In this document: piece by piece, positions 25,881 to 35,303 of the stretch
Position numbering within the stretch: the stretch's first letter is position 1
Layout: each line of letters begins with the position of its first letter
NCBI GenBank assembly: GCA_030610995.1
Contig: JAUWQO010000011.1
Location: 1 to 47,843 of the forward strand
DNA from: Desulfobacterales bacterium
Lineage (GTDB): Bacteria; Desulfobacterota; Desulfobacteria; Desulfobacterales; ETH-SRB1
Length of the DNA stretch: 47,843 nt
Direction of reading: 5' to 3'
The notes under the pieces: generated by a model
The model's database searches: none
Told to the model about the DNA's origin: nothing
What the model saw: only the letters and a program-made list of their open reading frames with translations
Position numbers and translations under genes: made by a program

Positions 25881-26650
25881 ATATTTTTAATAAATATGCT
25901 GATTATTATGATTTACTATATAAAGACAAAGATTATGCAGCGGAGACTAATTATATCGAGCAATTAATAGAAAAGTACCTTCCTGATGCTAAATCTATTT
26001 TGGACATGGGCTGCGGCACGGGGACGCATGATTTTTTTCTTGTTGAAAAAGGCTACCATGTAACAGGGATTGATAATTCTGAAGCAAACATAAAAAAAGC
26101 GCTCGGCAAATTTTCAACTTTTAATTCAAAATCATCTAATTTGAATTTTGAAAAAGGAAATATTTGCAATATTCGTCTGAATCAAACTTTTGACGTTGTG
26201 ATTTCGCTTTTTCATGTGATGAGCTACCAGAATACAAATGATGCTTTAAAATCGGCATTTAGAACAGCAAAGTTGCATCTGAAACAAGGCGGCCTGTTTA
26301 TTTTCGACTTTTGGTATGGGCCAGCCGTTTTAACTGATCGACCAGAGGTTCGAATAAAGAGCGCCGAAGATGAAGCTATAAAGGTAATTCGAATTGCTGA
26401 ACCTGAAATATTTCCCAATGAAAATATTGTTGAAGTAAATTATCAGGTGATTATTAAGGACAAAGTAACTGACAAAGTGAGTGAAGTGCGGGAAACCCAT
26501 AGAATGCGATATCTGTTCAAACCGGAGATTGACGACATGCTTGCAGAAATAGGATTCACACCAATTAACTGTACAGAATGGATGACAAACCGGGCTCCGG
26601 GTTTTGACACGTGGAATGTCTGTTTTGTAACGCGCGCTTCAACAGAATAA
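25877..26650 (+). CDS. Class I SAM-dependent methyltransferase
   Basis: The 257-residue protein has motif I in ILDMGCGTGTHDFFL, post-I IDNSEAN, and FDVVISLFHVMSYQ. The C-terminal half ends with HRMRYLFKPEIDDMLAEIG, the part that also survives at 21701-21901. It overlaps the aminotransferase by ATGA and is co-transcribed with it. It may methylate the sugar that the aminotransferase makes, or a precursor; the target is inference. Confidence 0.85.
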   Translation: MNIFNKYADYYDLLYKDKDYAAETNYIEQLIEKYLPDAKSILDMGCGTGTHDFFLVEKGYHVTGIDNSEANIKKALGKFSTFNSKSSNLNFEKGNICNIRLNQTFDVVISLFHVMSYQNTNDALKSAFRTAKLHLKQGGLFIFDFWYGPAVLTDRPEVRIKSAEDEAIKVIRIAEPEIFPNENIVEVNYQVIIKDKVTDKVSEVRETHRMRYLFKPEIDDMLAEIGFTPINCTEWMTNRAPGFDTWNVCFVTRASTE

Positions 26651-26659
26651 GATAGAAAC

Positions 26660-27183
26660 GTGGGCTCGCAGAAAAAGTACCATAATCTCTATAAGAGACT
26701 CATAGAATCTATAAGTATTCCTAATGTAGACCTGAATAAAATATACAATTCGGACTATTCGCGGCATTTCTATATCGGCAAAGAGATAACTCAATTCAAG
26801 AAAAAATGGGCAGAAAGCGATCATGGCGATAAATCCATTGAATTGAAAAGTAATTCTAATTCGCTTGATAGGAAGAAAATTCTGATTATCCACCCCGAGG
26901 GGAACATAAATAACAACCCAAATTTAACGGGGATTGTGGAGATATTATGCGAAAATAATTACCTTGTGCATATTTGTTCGCCTACAAGAAAAGATATTTG
27001 TCAGGAGTCACCGTGTGATGGCGCGACTCTATCCCTTGTAGATTCAAAGAATAAGTCATTTACTGCCGGCTTCGAGCAGTTAGCGAGCATGATTTTTTAA
27101 TATTGGAGGACACGGAAATGATTGAAGTTAAGCAGGGACCGTATGTTGGGGAAGACGATAAAGAGTTTTTCGAGGGGAATTAG
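26660..27183 (+). pseudogene. Chimeric remnant: glycosyltransferase start joined to cupin end
   Basis: The first frame (from a GTG) gives a 146-residue peptide with KKILIIHPEGNINNNPNL, the opening of a GT-B enzyme. At about 27088 the sequence passes into HDFLILEDTEMIEVKQGPYV in another frame and ends at TAG 27181-27183. That part matches the tail of the cupin at 24353-24787. A deletion has fused the head of one gene to the tail of another out of frame. Confidence 0.65.
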
Positions 27184-27189
27184 ATACCT

Positions 27190-28380
27190 ATGAAAATCGG
27201 AATTTACTTGAACTCAATGCCCCCGGTTGCTGGTGGAGGCCATACCTTTGAAAAATCGATATTAAATGCAGTTCATGGGCATAAAAGCCGGCATGAATTC
27301 TTTATATTTATTAATGGTTCTGATTATCCAAAAAGCCCCTCGCCTATGCCATCCATTAAATACATAGCCTTAAAGGGGAACGATTTTCCTAATTCTCCCA
27401 ATGATCTTGCAAAAACAGATAAGCATGGTTCCATTACATTAAACGCGGCCGCAATTAAATCTGAAATTGATATTATATTGTTTGTCAACCCTTTTTCTTT
27501 TCAGCCGGTTCAACTCCCATATATATACTGTGTTTGGGACCTACAACATCGAATCCAACCTTACTTTCCTGAAGTCAGCGTTCTTGGAACAACTTGGGAC
27601 CAAAGAGAGAATTTATACAAAGAAACCATACCCAAGGCATCATACATAATCACGGGCAATTCTGTCGGGAAACGAGAAATTATAGAATTCTACAATATTC
27701 CAGAGAAACGGATAAAGATTATCCCATTTGCTACTCCTGATTTTGCTATCAAGCAAACCGACAAGAAATCGCAGGATTTAGTTATTAACAACAACAAGAG
27801 AGTTATTGATAATTTTCTGTACTACCCGGCGAATTTCTGGCCACACAAAAACCATATATGCATTCTCTTAGCCATGAGTATTTTGAGTGCGAAATATGGG
27901 CTTAAATTTGACGCAATATTTACGGGTCGCGATGCTGGTAACTTGGCTTATATCAGAGCTAAGGCTGAGGAATTGGGCTTAGAACATGCCGTACATTACG
28001 CAGGGTTTGTATCCAGGGAATTATTGTGCAATCTATACAAGAAGGCATTTGCTTTAATTTATCCCTCTTTTTTTGGCCCGAATAATCTGCCTCCATTGGA
28101 AGCCATGGCGCTTGGATGCCCAGTGATCTGTTCTGATGCCGATGGAATGAAAGAACAGCTTGGAGATTCAGCTATTTTTTTTGATCCCAAGCGTGAAGAT
28201 GAGCTGGCCGCAAGGATTTTTGAACTTTACTCAGATGACAAAGCACGCGTTAAACTTGTTCAAGAGGGTAAGAAGTTGGCAAATAGCTGGACAGAGGATG
28301 ATTACCTAAGATCAATTCTTGACATAGTCGAGGATTTTGAACCATATAAGCGTTGCTGGAATATGTTTTTGAAAAGGTAA
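27190..28380 (+). CDS. GT4-like glycosyltransferase
   Basis: The 396-residue GT-B protein starts MKIGIYLNSMPPVAGGGHTF and contains YYPANFWPHKNHICILLAMS and FGPNNLPPLEAMALGCPVIC, so it is a close relative of the first 400 residues of 21903-23495. No TPR is attached. It follows the cupin remnant by six bases. The spacing and base use match its neighbours. Confidence 0.85.
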   Translation: MKIGIYLNSMPPVAGGGHTFEKSILNAVHGHKSRHEFFIFINGSDYPKSPSPMPSIKYIALKGNDFPNSPNDLAKTDKHGSITLNAAAIKSEIDIILFVNPFSFQPVQLPYIYCVWDLQHRIQPYFPEVSVLGTTWDQRENLYKETIPKASYIITGNSVGKREIIEFYNIPEKRIKIIPFATPDFAIKQTDKKSQDLVINNNKRVIDNFLYYPANFWPHKNHICILLAMSILSAKYGLKFDAIFTGRDAGNLAYIRAKAEELGLEHAVHYAGFVSRELLCNLYKKAFALIYPSFFGPNNLPPLEAMALGCPVICSDADGMKEQLGDSAIFFDPKREDELAARIFELYSDDKARVKLVQEGKKLANSWTEDDYLRSILDIVEDFEPYKRCWNMFLKR

Positions 28381-28394
28381 AAGGAGCATTTTTA

Positions 28395-28752
28395 ATGATT
28401 CCTGTATGCGAGCCCTTGTTATCGGAAAGAGAAACAGAACTGGTACTGGACTGTTTGCGTACCGGGTGGATCTCTTCAACGGAAAATTACGCCCAAAACG
28501 CGTGCCATCATGGTTGTTCATATCTACGGGCATTCTGCAGATATGAATCCGATATTGGACATTGCCAACGAATTCGGGTTGAAGGTTATAGAGGATGCGG
28601 CGGAAGCTCATGCGGCAGAATACAAGAGGAAAAAGTGTGGTGGCTTGGGTGATGTAAGTGTATTTAGCTTCTATGCTAATAAGTTAATAACCACTGGTGA
28701 AGGCGGAATGATCTTAGTCCGAACCGATGACCTTGCTGAAGAATGTGCGTGA
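28395..28752 (+). pseudogene. DegT-type aminotransferase with internal deletion
   Basis: It begins MIPVCEPLLSERETELVLDC and CLRTGWISST, as in the gene at 24771-25880. It then jumps near 28480 to the middle of the enzyme in another frame (KITPKTRAIMVVHIYGHSAD, VIEDAAEAHAAEYK, FSFYANKLITTGEGGMIL) and stops at 28752. About 100 residues in the middle and 150 at the end are missing. The PLP lysine is present, but the protein cannot be functional. Confidence 0.8.
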
Positions 28753-28803
28753 TCTTAAGGGCATTGGCAGAGTCAGGTAATCCAGAGAGGTGCTTTATTT
28801 AAA

Positions 28804-31800
28804 ATGAGCAACAAGAAAAATAAAAGAAAAAAACAGAAGGTATCATCTAATAATAAAAAATTGTCAGGGATGAATAGTCCTTTAAAGAAATCCTTGTTTG
28901 ATATTGATAATGAGCTCGAAAAAGCTTTGAAATATCACGAATCAGGACAATTGCAAAAGGCTGAAGAAATTTATAAAAAAATACTTGCAATTAATCCAAA
29001 CCATTCGGATTCTTTACATTTTACAGGAGTTCTTGCTTATCAGCGCGGTAAAAATGATGCGGGTGTAAAGTTAATAACTCAAGCCATCAAAAATAATCCT
29101 GAGATCCCGAACTATCATAATAGCCTTGGCAACATCTTCAAAGCTCAGGGCAAAATAGAGTCTGCGGTTTCAAGCTATAAAAAGGCAGTACAATTAAAGC
29201 CGGATTATGCTGAGGCATACAGCAATCTCGGGAATGTGTTAAAAGATCAGGGCAAAATAGAGGATGCGATTTCCAGTTACAAAAAGTCGTTAGAGTTAAA
29301 GCCGGATTATGCTGAGGCATACAGCAATCTTGGAATTGTGTATAAAGATCAGGGCAGGTTGGGCGAAGCGATTTCCAGTTACCAAAAGGCATTGCAGCTT
29401 TTGCCGGATTATGCTGGAGCGTATAACAATCTTGGGAATGCGTATAAAGATCAGGGTAAAATAGAGGATGCGATTTCAAGCTATAAAAAGGCAGTACAAT
29501 TAAAGCCGGATTATGCGGTTGCACATTCAAATATTTTATTGGGGCTGCACTACAATGATTCTGCTGATCCTGTCCAGTTATTCGCACAGCACAAACAATG
29601 GGCCGAACAGCATGCCGCACCATTGGCAGCCGCTATTCAACCACATTTGAACGAAAGATCACCTGATAGGTGTCTTCGCATCGGTTATGTTTCACCTGAT
29701 TTTCGTGTCCATTCAGTGGCGTACTTTATAGAACCTGTGCTTATATCACATGATCGCGCCGCTTTTGAGGTCTTTTGTTATTCAGACGTTGTTTGGCCTG
29801 ACTTGACAACAAATCGTCTTAAGGGCATGGCAACCTGTTGGCGGGATATTGTCGGAATGTCCGATGAACAGGTGGCTGACCTGATACGTGGCGACCAAAT
29901 AGACATTCTGATTGACCTTGCAGGCCACACAGCAAACAACCGCATGCAGTTGTTCGCCCGCAAACCCGCTCCGGTTCAGGTAACCTGCATAGGCTACCCG
30001 GATACTACAGGGCTTGAAACCATGGACTATCGAATTACAGACTCATGGGCAGACCCACCCGGCCAAACGGATCAGCTTTACACAGAGAAATTGGTACGTC
30101 TTCCACACGGTTTCCTTTGCTACAGACCACCTGAGCAGGCCCCTGAAGTAACAAAACTGCCTGTGACTGAAACGGGCGGCATAATCTTTGGATCTTTCAA
30201 TCACCGTGCTAAAATAACCCCGGAAGTAGTCAGACTTTGGTCAAAAATATTGACTTGTCTTACCAATTCGAAGTTGGTCTTGAAATCCAAGTCGTTGTCT
30301 GACACGGAAACACAAAATCTCTTGCGGGAAATGTTTGTTGAAAATGGTATTTCCCCAGAGCGGATTAGGTTCATCGGCCGTATTCCTTCCATAATTGAAC
30401 ATCTGAAGGTATATAACAGCATTGATATCGGGTTAGATACATTCCCGTACAATGGAACCACAACTACCTGTGAAGCCATGTGGATGGGGGTTCCCGTTAT
30501 TGTGTTGGCAGGGCATACTCATGTAGCACGGGTAGGAGTGAGCTTGTTGTCTAATCTCGGGCTTACTGAACTGATCGCTGAATCAGGCGATGCTTATGTG
30601 GAAAAAGCCATAACATTGGCAGGGGATTTGAACAGGCTTAAGACGTTGCGAGCAGGGTTGCGTGATATAATGTCGCGTTCACTATTAACTGATGCTCTCC
30701 AATTTACGCAGGACATGGAAGAGGCCTGCAGAAAGATGTGGAGACACTGGTGCGATCATACTCAAACGGAAGAGTTCAGCCCTGCCGTTCATAACAATCT
30801 TGCAAGCCTTCCTGACAAATGGAGAAAGAAAATGGGTAATAAAAAAAGGATTTCTTTGTGCATGATTGTAAAAGACGAGGAGAGATTCCTCCCGCAGTGT
30901 CTTAACAGTGTCAAAGACTACGTGGACGAAATTGTTATCGTGGATACCGGTTCAACCGACAGGACGGTTGAGATTGCCGAAAGCTATGGCGCCAGGATCT
31001 ATCATCATCCATGGGAAAATCATTTCAGCAAGCACCGCAACCAGTCCATATCCTATGCCACAGGGGACTGGATATTGATCATAGACGCAGATGAGGAACT
31101 GGATGCCGAGACAGCGCCTTTGATTAGCAAGGTTGTCAATGAAGCGTCAACTGCGGTCATTTCTTTTAATGTTAAAAGCTATCTCGATGATGGCGCTTAC
31201 TACAGCGAGGGAAGTTCCCCGAGACTTTTTAAAAATGGCCTTGACTTTCACTACAAGGGATACGTTCACAATCAACTGGTTTTGCGTGACAAGATCACCC
31301 CATCTTCCATTGGTTTGTGGCATTACGGGTATGACCTTTCACCCGATCAGCTCAAAGCCAAGCATCAAAGGTCACTGGCGCTTTTAAAGAAACAGATCAG
31401 TGAGTTCCCGGAGGACCTCCCTACTCGGCATCATCTTGCCATGACCTTGCTGGCCGGCAAGTGTTATGAAGAGGCATACCATGAGGCAAAGTTGACGCTT
31501 GACAAGATGGAGACGCGGGGCGTAACAGATCCCCATTTTGCATGGACATACTTTGTTGCGGTTTCAGCCTTGATGCACTTAGATAATTTTGACGAGGCGG
31601 AAGTTCTGTGTTTAAGGGCCATTGAAACTTTTGATTGGAGCATAGATATTTATTATCGTCTTGTTCAGATCAAATTCTTAAAAAAAGAATATGAAAAGGT
31701 CCTTGAATATGGCCATAAATTCTTCAGCCTGAGAGAAAAACTTCAAAAGGATATTTCCAAGTTTCAGTCATTTCAGTTTGAGACTGTTAACAAAGACTGG

Positions 31801-32805
31801 GTTATTTGCCGTGCCACAGGATATGCGCATCTTTATCTCGGCAGTGTTGATAAAGGAATAGAGCCCCTGCAAAAAGCGATAGATCGAGCTCCTGAGCGTG
31901 AAATATACAGATTGACTGAAGAGGTTGGATGCAACCTCATAAAGCTGAAAAAATGGGATAAGGCAATCTGGTTTTTGGACAGGCTGCCGAGAGCGGAACA
32001 AAAGTACAAAGAAGGCTTTATCAAGCTTGGATTAAGCTATGAGCACCTGGAGCGATTTGACGAGGCGATAGAGCTGTATGGGCAAATTGAAACCACACTT
32101 GAAGATAATGCGGAAATCCCTTTTAAACGGGGCCTGCTCCTCTTGAAACTGAACAGGCATGATGAGGCTGCTGCGGCCTTTGAAAAAGCGGTAAAACGAA
32201 ATCCGGACTATCTTGAGGCGTGGATTAACTGGGGCCTGGCCCTGGAAAATCAGGGGGCAAAGGATGCGGCCGGGGAAAAATACCGTGCTGCTCTTGCTAT
32301 CGATCCTGATTCTCCGAAGGGCAATCTAAACCTCGGTCTTTTTTATTTCAAACAGAGCGATTACGCGCTGGCAAGGGAGTATCTAAAAAAGTGCGTGGAC
32401 GATTTTACCGAAAATGTTTATCTCCTGCTTGCTCTTTCAAGGGGCCACCTGGAAGCTGGTGATATGGAATCCATGATAGTGGTTTGCGAAAAAATACTCA
32501 GATTTCTCAACCTCCCGGCAGACCTCCTCATAGAATCCGTTTCCCAGGTGGCGGAACTATTTGTCGGTATTGCAGAGAAACTCCTCGAAGAAAAAAGATT
32601 CGAATCTTTTGAAATTGCCTTAGACATGGTCAAACACCTGGGTCCGGAAAGTACAGGTGGTCTCAAAAGGCTTTCCCGACTGGCTTTTAACCTGAATGAG
32701 CCCGTGCGTGGCGCAAGTATACTTGAAACTGTTTTAGCCATAGATCCAAAAGACCCTGAGATCTTAAGCCTCATGCAGGGGCATATTAAAGAGCTTGAAG
32801 CCTGA
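28804..32805 (+). CDS. TPR-OGT (GT41) fused to a GT2 glycosyltransferase with C-terminal TPR
   Basis: The first 665 residues are a TPR-OGT paralogous to 10527-12719: about six TPR units, then LRIGYVSPDFRVH with His303, NHRAKITPEV with Lys470, and DTFPYNGTTTTCEAMWMGVP. From Met677 (MGNKKRISLCMIVKDEERFL) a GT2 domain follows with VDTGSTDRTVEIAESYG and DADEELDAE (Asp761/763). TPR repeats close the protein. The position of Met677 has a preceding GGAGAAAGAA, so the GT2 part may also start by itself. Such a protein could initiate and extend an O-glycan on flagellin, which is inference. Confidence 0.88.
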   Translation: MSNKKNKRKKQKVSSNNKKLSGMNSPLKKSLFDIDNELEKALKYHESGQLQKAEEIYKKILAINPNHSDSLHFTGVLAYQRGKNDAGVKLITQAIKNNPEIPNYHNSLGNIFKAQGKIESAVSSYKKAVQLKPDYAEAYSNLGNVLKDQGKIEDAISSYKKSLELKPDYAEAYSNLGIVYKDQGRLGEAISSYQKALQLLPDYAGAYNNLGNAYKDQGKIEDAISSYKKAVQLKPDYAVAHSNILLGLHYNDSADPVQLFAQHKQWAEQHAAPLAAAIQPHLNERSPDRCLRIGYVSPDFRVHSVAYFIEPVLISHDRAAFEVFCYSDVVWPDLTTNRLKGMATCWRDIVGMSDEQVADLIRGDQIDILIDLAGHTANNRMQLFARKPAPVQVTCIGYPDTTGLETMDYRITDSWADPPGQTDQLYTEKLVRLPHGFLCYRPPEQAPEVTKLPVTETGGIIFGSFNHRAKITPEVVRLWSKILTCLTNSKLVLKSKSLSDTETQNLLREMFVENGISPERIRFIGRIPSIIEHLKVYNSIDIGLDTFPYNGTTTTCEAMWMGVPVIVLAGHTHVARVGVSLLSNLGLTELIAESGDAYVEKAITLAGDLNRLKTLRAGLRDIMSRSLLTDALQFTQDMEEACRKMWRHWCDHTQTEEFSPAVHNNLASLPDKWRKKMGNKKRISLCMIVKDEERFLPQCLNSVKDYVDEIVIVDTGSTDRTVEIAESYGARIYHHPWENHFSKHRNQSISYATGDWILIIDADEELDAETAPLISKVVNEASTAVISFNVKSYLDDGAYYSEGSSPRLFKNGLDFHYKGYVHNQLVLRDKITPSSIGLWHYGYDLSPDQLKAKHQRSLALLKKQISEFPEDLPTRHHLAMTLLAGKCYEEAYHEAKLTLDKMETRGVTDPHFAWTYFVAVSALMHLDNFDEAEVLCLRAIETFDWSIDIYYRLVQIKFLKKEYEKVLEYGHKFFSLREKLQKDISKFQSFQFETVNKDWVICRATGYAHLYLGSVDKGIEPLQKAIDRAPEREIYRLTEEVGCNLIKLKKWDKAIWFLDRLPRAEQKYKEGFIKLGLSYEHLERFDEAIELYGQIETTLEDNAEIPFKRGLLLLKLNRHDEAAAAFEKAVKRNPDYLEAWINWGLALENQGAKDAAGEKYRAALAIDPDSPKGNLNLGLFYFKQSDYALAREYLKKCVDDFTENVYLLLALSRGHLEAGDMESMIVVCEKILRFLNLPADLLIESVSQVAELFVGIAEKLLEEKRFESFEIALDMVKHLGPESTGGLKRLSRLAFNLNEPVRGASILETVLAIDPKDPEILSLMQGHIKELEA

Positions 32806-32821
32806 ACTATTTAAAAAAATC

Positions 32822-32849
32822 TAAAGAAATTTCCTCTTCCTTCCGATAA
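32822..32849 (+). promoter_or_regulatory. Sigma-28-like (FliA) promoter of fliC
   Basis: TAAAGAAA (32822-32829), 12 bases, TCCGATAA (32842-32849). This matches the FliA consensus in both boxes and lies in the only intergenic region before fliC. Confidence 0.7.
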
Positions 32850-32970
32850 ACATATCAAATGATCGGAAAAGCTCGAGGCAAAGAGCAAAGAGCTTAGAGC
32901 AAAGAGCTTAGAGCTGAAAGATTAAAGCTCAAAGGCTAAAAGAATTCAATTGGAAAGGGGGGATGAAGGG

Positions 32971-33040
32971 TAAGGATTAAGGAGTAAGGAGTAAGGAGTA
33001 AGGATTAAGGATTAAGGATTAAGGATTAAGGATTAAGGAA
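32971..33040. repeat. Tandem heptamer array (TAAGGAT/TAAGGAG)
   Basis: About ten tandem units of TAAGGATTAAGGAGTAAGG type lie in the fliC leader. They may change copy number by slippage. Confidence 0.75.
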
Positions 33041-33189
33041 TAGAAAACGAATTAACAACGTTAAAATCTTTTGGCAAGGATGCCGGGAGAAGATTAAAGC
33101 TGAAAGCTCAAAGCTGAAAGCAAGAGAAAAAGCAAGAGAAGCTGAAAGCTGACGGCTAAACAAAACCAAATATCAAGGAGGATTAAATT

Positions 33190-34617
33190 ATGGCATTAAG
33201 AATTGTAAATAATATTGCAGCGTTGAATACCCAGCGTTGGTTGAGTGTCTCAGATGCCGGGATGAAAAAATCTCTTGAAAGACTCTCATCCGGTTATCGT
33301 ATCAACCGTGCGGCCGATGATGCCGCCGGTCTTGCTATTTCGCAGAGTTTCCGCGCGGACATAGCAAGCTTTAAAGTCGCTTCGAGGAATGCCTCTGAGG
33401 CAAGTTCTCTGCTTCAGGTTGGTGAAGGCGCCATGGACCAGATCGGCAATATGCTGACTCGATTGAAAGAGCTGGCCACCCAGGCTGCCTCGGCCAATGC
33501 CGGCACAGAGCTGGGCAAGATCGAAGCGGAAAAGAAAGAGCTGATTTTGGAAATCGACCGGATCTCCGGCGTAACCGAGTATGCCGGGACAAAGCTCATT
33601 GACGGAACGTTCGGTACGGCTGATGCGACGTGGGGGAGTGTCGGCGCAGATACAACCATTGCCCTCGATACTGCTTATGGCAACAAATATGTATTTACTG
33701 ATAATACTGTTGGGGGTGCTACCACAACAATCAGTTTTTCATTCAGTAGCAGCGTTGTGAACCTTGCTGCGGATACATATACCTTGTCGACTGTGGGAGG
33801 GGGGATTGGAGTCCAACTCACGGGAAACACTACTAGTGAAGTATTTGTGGGTACTGGTGTAGGTTCGCAGACGGTGACCTTTGACACCATCGGTCTGACC
33901 TTAACATCGGATGCAGATATTACTGAAGCAGGTCTGGGAGCCACCACTGGTGCCGATACAATTGTAGTGGCTGATACCGGATACAGCTCTATGAATGTAA
34001 CTTCCAGCGCCGCAACCGGGACATGGACTATAAATGCCTCTGCTGATAATGCAGTTGTACTTACGAATGGTACCACCGGCGATACGCAGACTGTATACTC
34101 GGCAGGAAGCTCAGCGGCGCAGGTCCTGGACTTTGATGAGATCGGTATTAAACTCACGCTTGATTCAGACTACGATAAATCTGTGTTAACCGGCCTCACA
34201 TTCGATGTTGGTTCCAGCGGTTCTTCCACCTTCCAGGTGGGATCAGCCAACTCTGCTAATGACCGGATAGACATCAGCCTTGGGGATGCTACTGCGTCCG
34301 GCCTTGGCATAAGCACTTTAGATTTAGCTACCGCTGCAGGAGCGCAATCTGCCCTTACCACCATTGACCTTGCTATATCGGCTCTGGCAACTGCCAGAGG
34401 TAATATAGGTGCTGCCCAGAACAGGCTGGGTTATGCTACTGCGAACCTCGCTACAACTATTGAGAATGTGCAGGCAGCAGAATCGGTTATCCGTGATGTG
34501 GATATGGCGGCTGAGATGACGGACTTTACCAAGAACCAGATCCTGCTCCAGGCCGGTACTGCCATGCTTGCACAAGCAAATATGGCGCCGCAGCAGGTCT
34601 TGGCTCTCTTTGGGTAA
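33190..34617 (+). CDS. fliC: Flagellin
   Basis: The 475-residue filament protein has the conserved D0/D1 ends: MALRIVNNIAALNTQRWLSV with SLERLSSGYRINRAADDAAG at the start, and VQAAESVIRDVDMAAEMTDF with QAGTAMLAQANMAPQQVLAL at the end. The central 130-390 region is Ser/Thr/Gly-rich and variable, the surface-exposed domain in which O-glycans would sit. AAGGAGG precedes the ATG. A sigma-28-like promoter lies about 340 bases upstream and a strong terminator 130 bases downstream. It is the likely substrate of the upstream glycosylation genes. Confidence 0.95.
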   Translation: MALRIVNNIAALNTQRWLSVSDAGMKKSLERLSSGYRINRAADDAAGLAISQSFRADIASFKVASRNASEASSLLQVGEGAMDQIGNMLTRLKELATQAASANAGTELGKIEAEKKELILEIDRISGVTEYAGTKLIDGTFGTADATWGSVGADTTIALDTAYGNKYVFTDNTVGGATTTISFSFSSSVVNLAADTYTLSTVGGGIGVQLTGNTTSEVFVGTGVGSQTVTFDTIGLTLTSDADITEAGLGATTGADTIVVADTGYSSMNVTSSAATGTWTINASADNAVVLTNGTTGDTQTVYSAGSSAAQVLDFDEIGIKLTLDSDYDKSVLTGLTFDVGSSGSSTFQVGSANSANDRIDISLGDATASGLGISTLDLATAAGAQSALTTIDLAISALATARGNIGAAQNRLGYATANLATTIENVQAAESVIRDVDMAAEMTDFTKNQILLQAGTAMLAQANMAPQQVLALFG

Positions 34618-34747
34618 GATAGGAAAGGCTGAAGGCAAAAGGCTAGAGGCTAAAGGCTGGAAGCTCAAAGCTTAGAGCTTAGAGCATGGAAGCTTAGAGA
34701 ATAGAGCATGGAGCTTAGAGGAGCTCAAAGAAACCTTTAAACCAAAA

Positions 34748-34779
34748 CCCCGCTTCTTTGCAGGAGCGGGGTTTTTTTT
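34748..34779 (+). terminator. Rho-independent terminator of fliC
   Basis: CCCCGCTTCT and AGGAGCGGGG pair (one G-U) around TTGC and are followed by eight T residues. An almost identical hairpin is at 37102-37125. Confidence 0.85.
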
Positions 34780-34973
34780 GTTATTAGACAGGATCTACTG
34801 GATAATCAGGATATTGAAAAAAATACCTAATCCTCCAAAGTAGGGTGAAGGTGGTATGACAGGCGGGGTTTTTTACGCTAGAAGTTCTGCTATGCCTATG
34901 TCAAGTACAATTGCAATTCTAGAAAGAGTTTCGATATTTGCGGGACGTATTGCGACCTTGCGAAATAATGGGG

Positions 34974-35003
34974 TTGCTAAAATAGGTTTTTGTATGATAT
35001 AAT
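34974..35003 (+). promoter_or_regulatory. Sigma-70-like promoter of the second PIN/AbiEii-type unit
   Basis: TTGCTA (34974-34979), 18 bases, TATAAT (34998-35003), just before the PIN remnant. It corresponds to the promoter at 5237-5264. Confidence 0.5.
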
Positions 35004-35009
35004 AAAATT

Positions 35010-35300
35010 ATGAAATCGACCTGATAATTGCAGTTCACTAACAGATAACGCATGATTGGTGGAAAAACTATTTAAAACGGTTCGAAGTATTTATATCTGG
35101 TTTGGCGCTGATTGAAGCACGACAAGGTGACACCGATGCTGCTCAGAGGCGTTGAGAGGGTGAGAAGGTGAGAGGGCTAGCCTGCCGCGACGGGCGCGAG
35201 CACGGCGGGAAGATTAGAGGGTGAGTGTAGAAGGTGAGAGGTTGAAGCATTGGCAGTGGTGTATATTTGTACGCCGGAAGAATTGATGGAAGGAGAATAG
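35010..35300 (+). pseudogene. PIN-domain toxin gene broken by deletion and repeat insertion
   Basis: ATG 35010 opens MKST, then stops. The middle of the protein is visible in frame from 35055 (THDWWKNYLKRFEVFISGLA, LIEARQGDTDAAQRR). After a low-complexity insertion (35156-35250) the last residues VVYICTPEELMEGE and a stop at 35300 follow. The pattern is that of PIN proteins that start MKPTVYIETS and end PVICTPEEL. It lies immediately upstream of the AbiEii-type gene, as the stub does at 5271. Confidence 0.65.
35179..35213. repeat. CCTGCCGCGACGGGCGCGAG repeat, copy 1 (also 36472-36506 and 36533-36567)
   Basis: The 32-base core CCTGCCGCGACGGGCGCGAG then CACGGCGGGAAG occurs three times in the second island. 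Its ends are imperfectly inverted (CCTGCCGCG against CACGGCGGG). It is inserted into the PIN remnant here and lies among GATTAGAG simple repeats at the other two sites. Confidence 0.7.
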
Positions 35301-35303
35301 AAT

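Larger units (their letters stand above)
32806..33189. other. fliC leader with simple-sequence repeats
   Basis: No gene. It holds the sigma-28-like promoter, a degenerate stretch of AGAGCTTAGAGC/AAAGCTC units (32868-32945) and a heptamer array (32971-33040). The transcript would have a leader of about 330 bases. Confidence 0.6.

Noticed and set aside
34874-34935. Minus-strand peptide like an XRE helix (LSRIAIVLDIGIAELL)
   Set aside because: Only about 18 codons with no start or continuation; could be chance.
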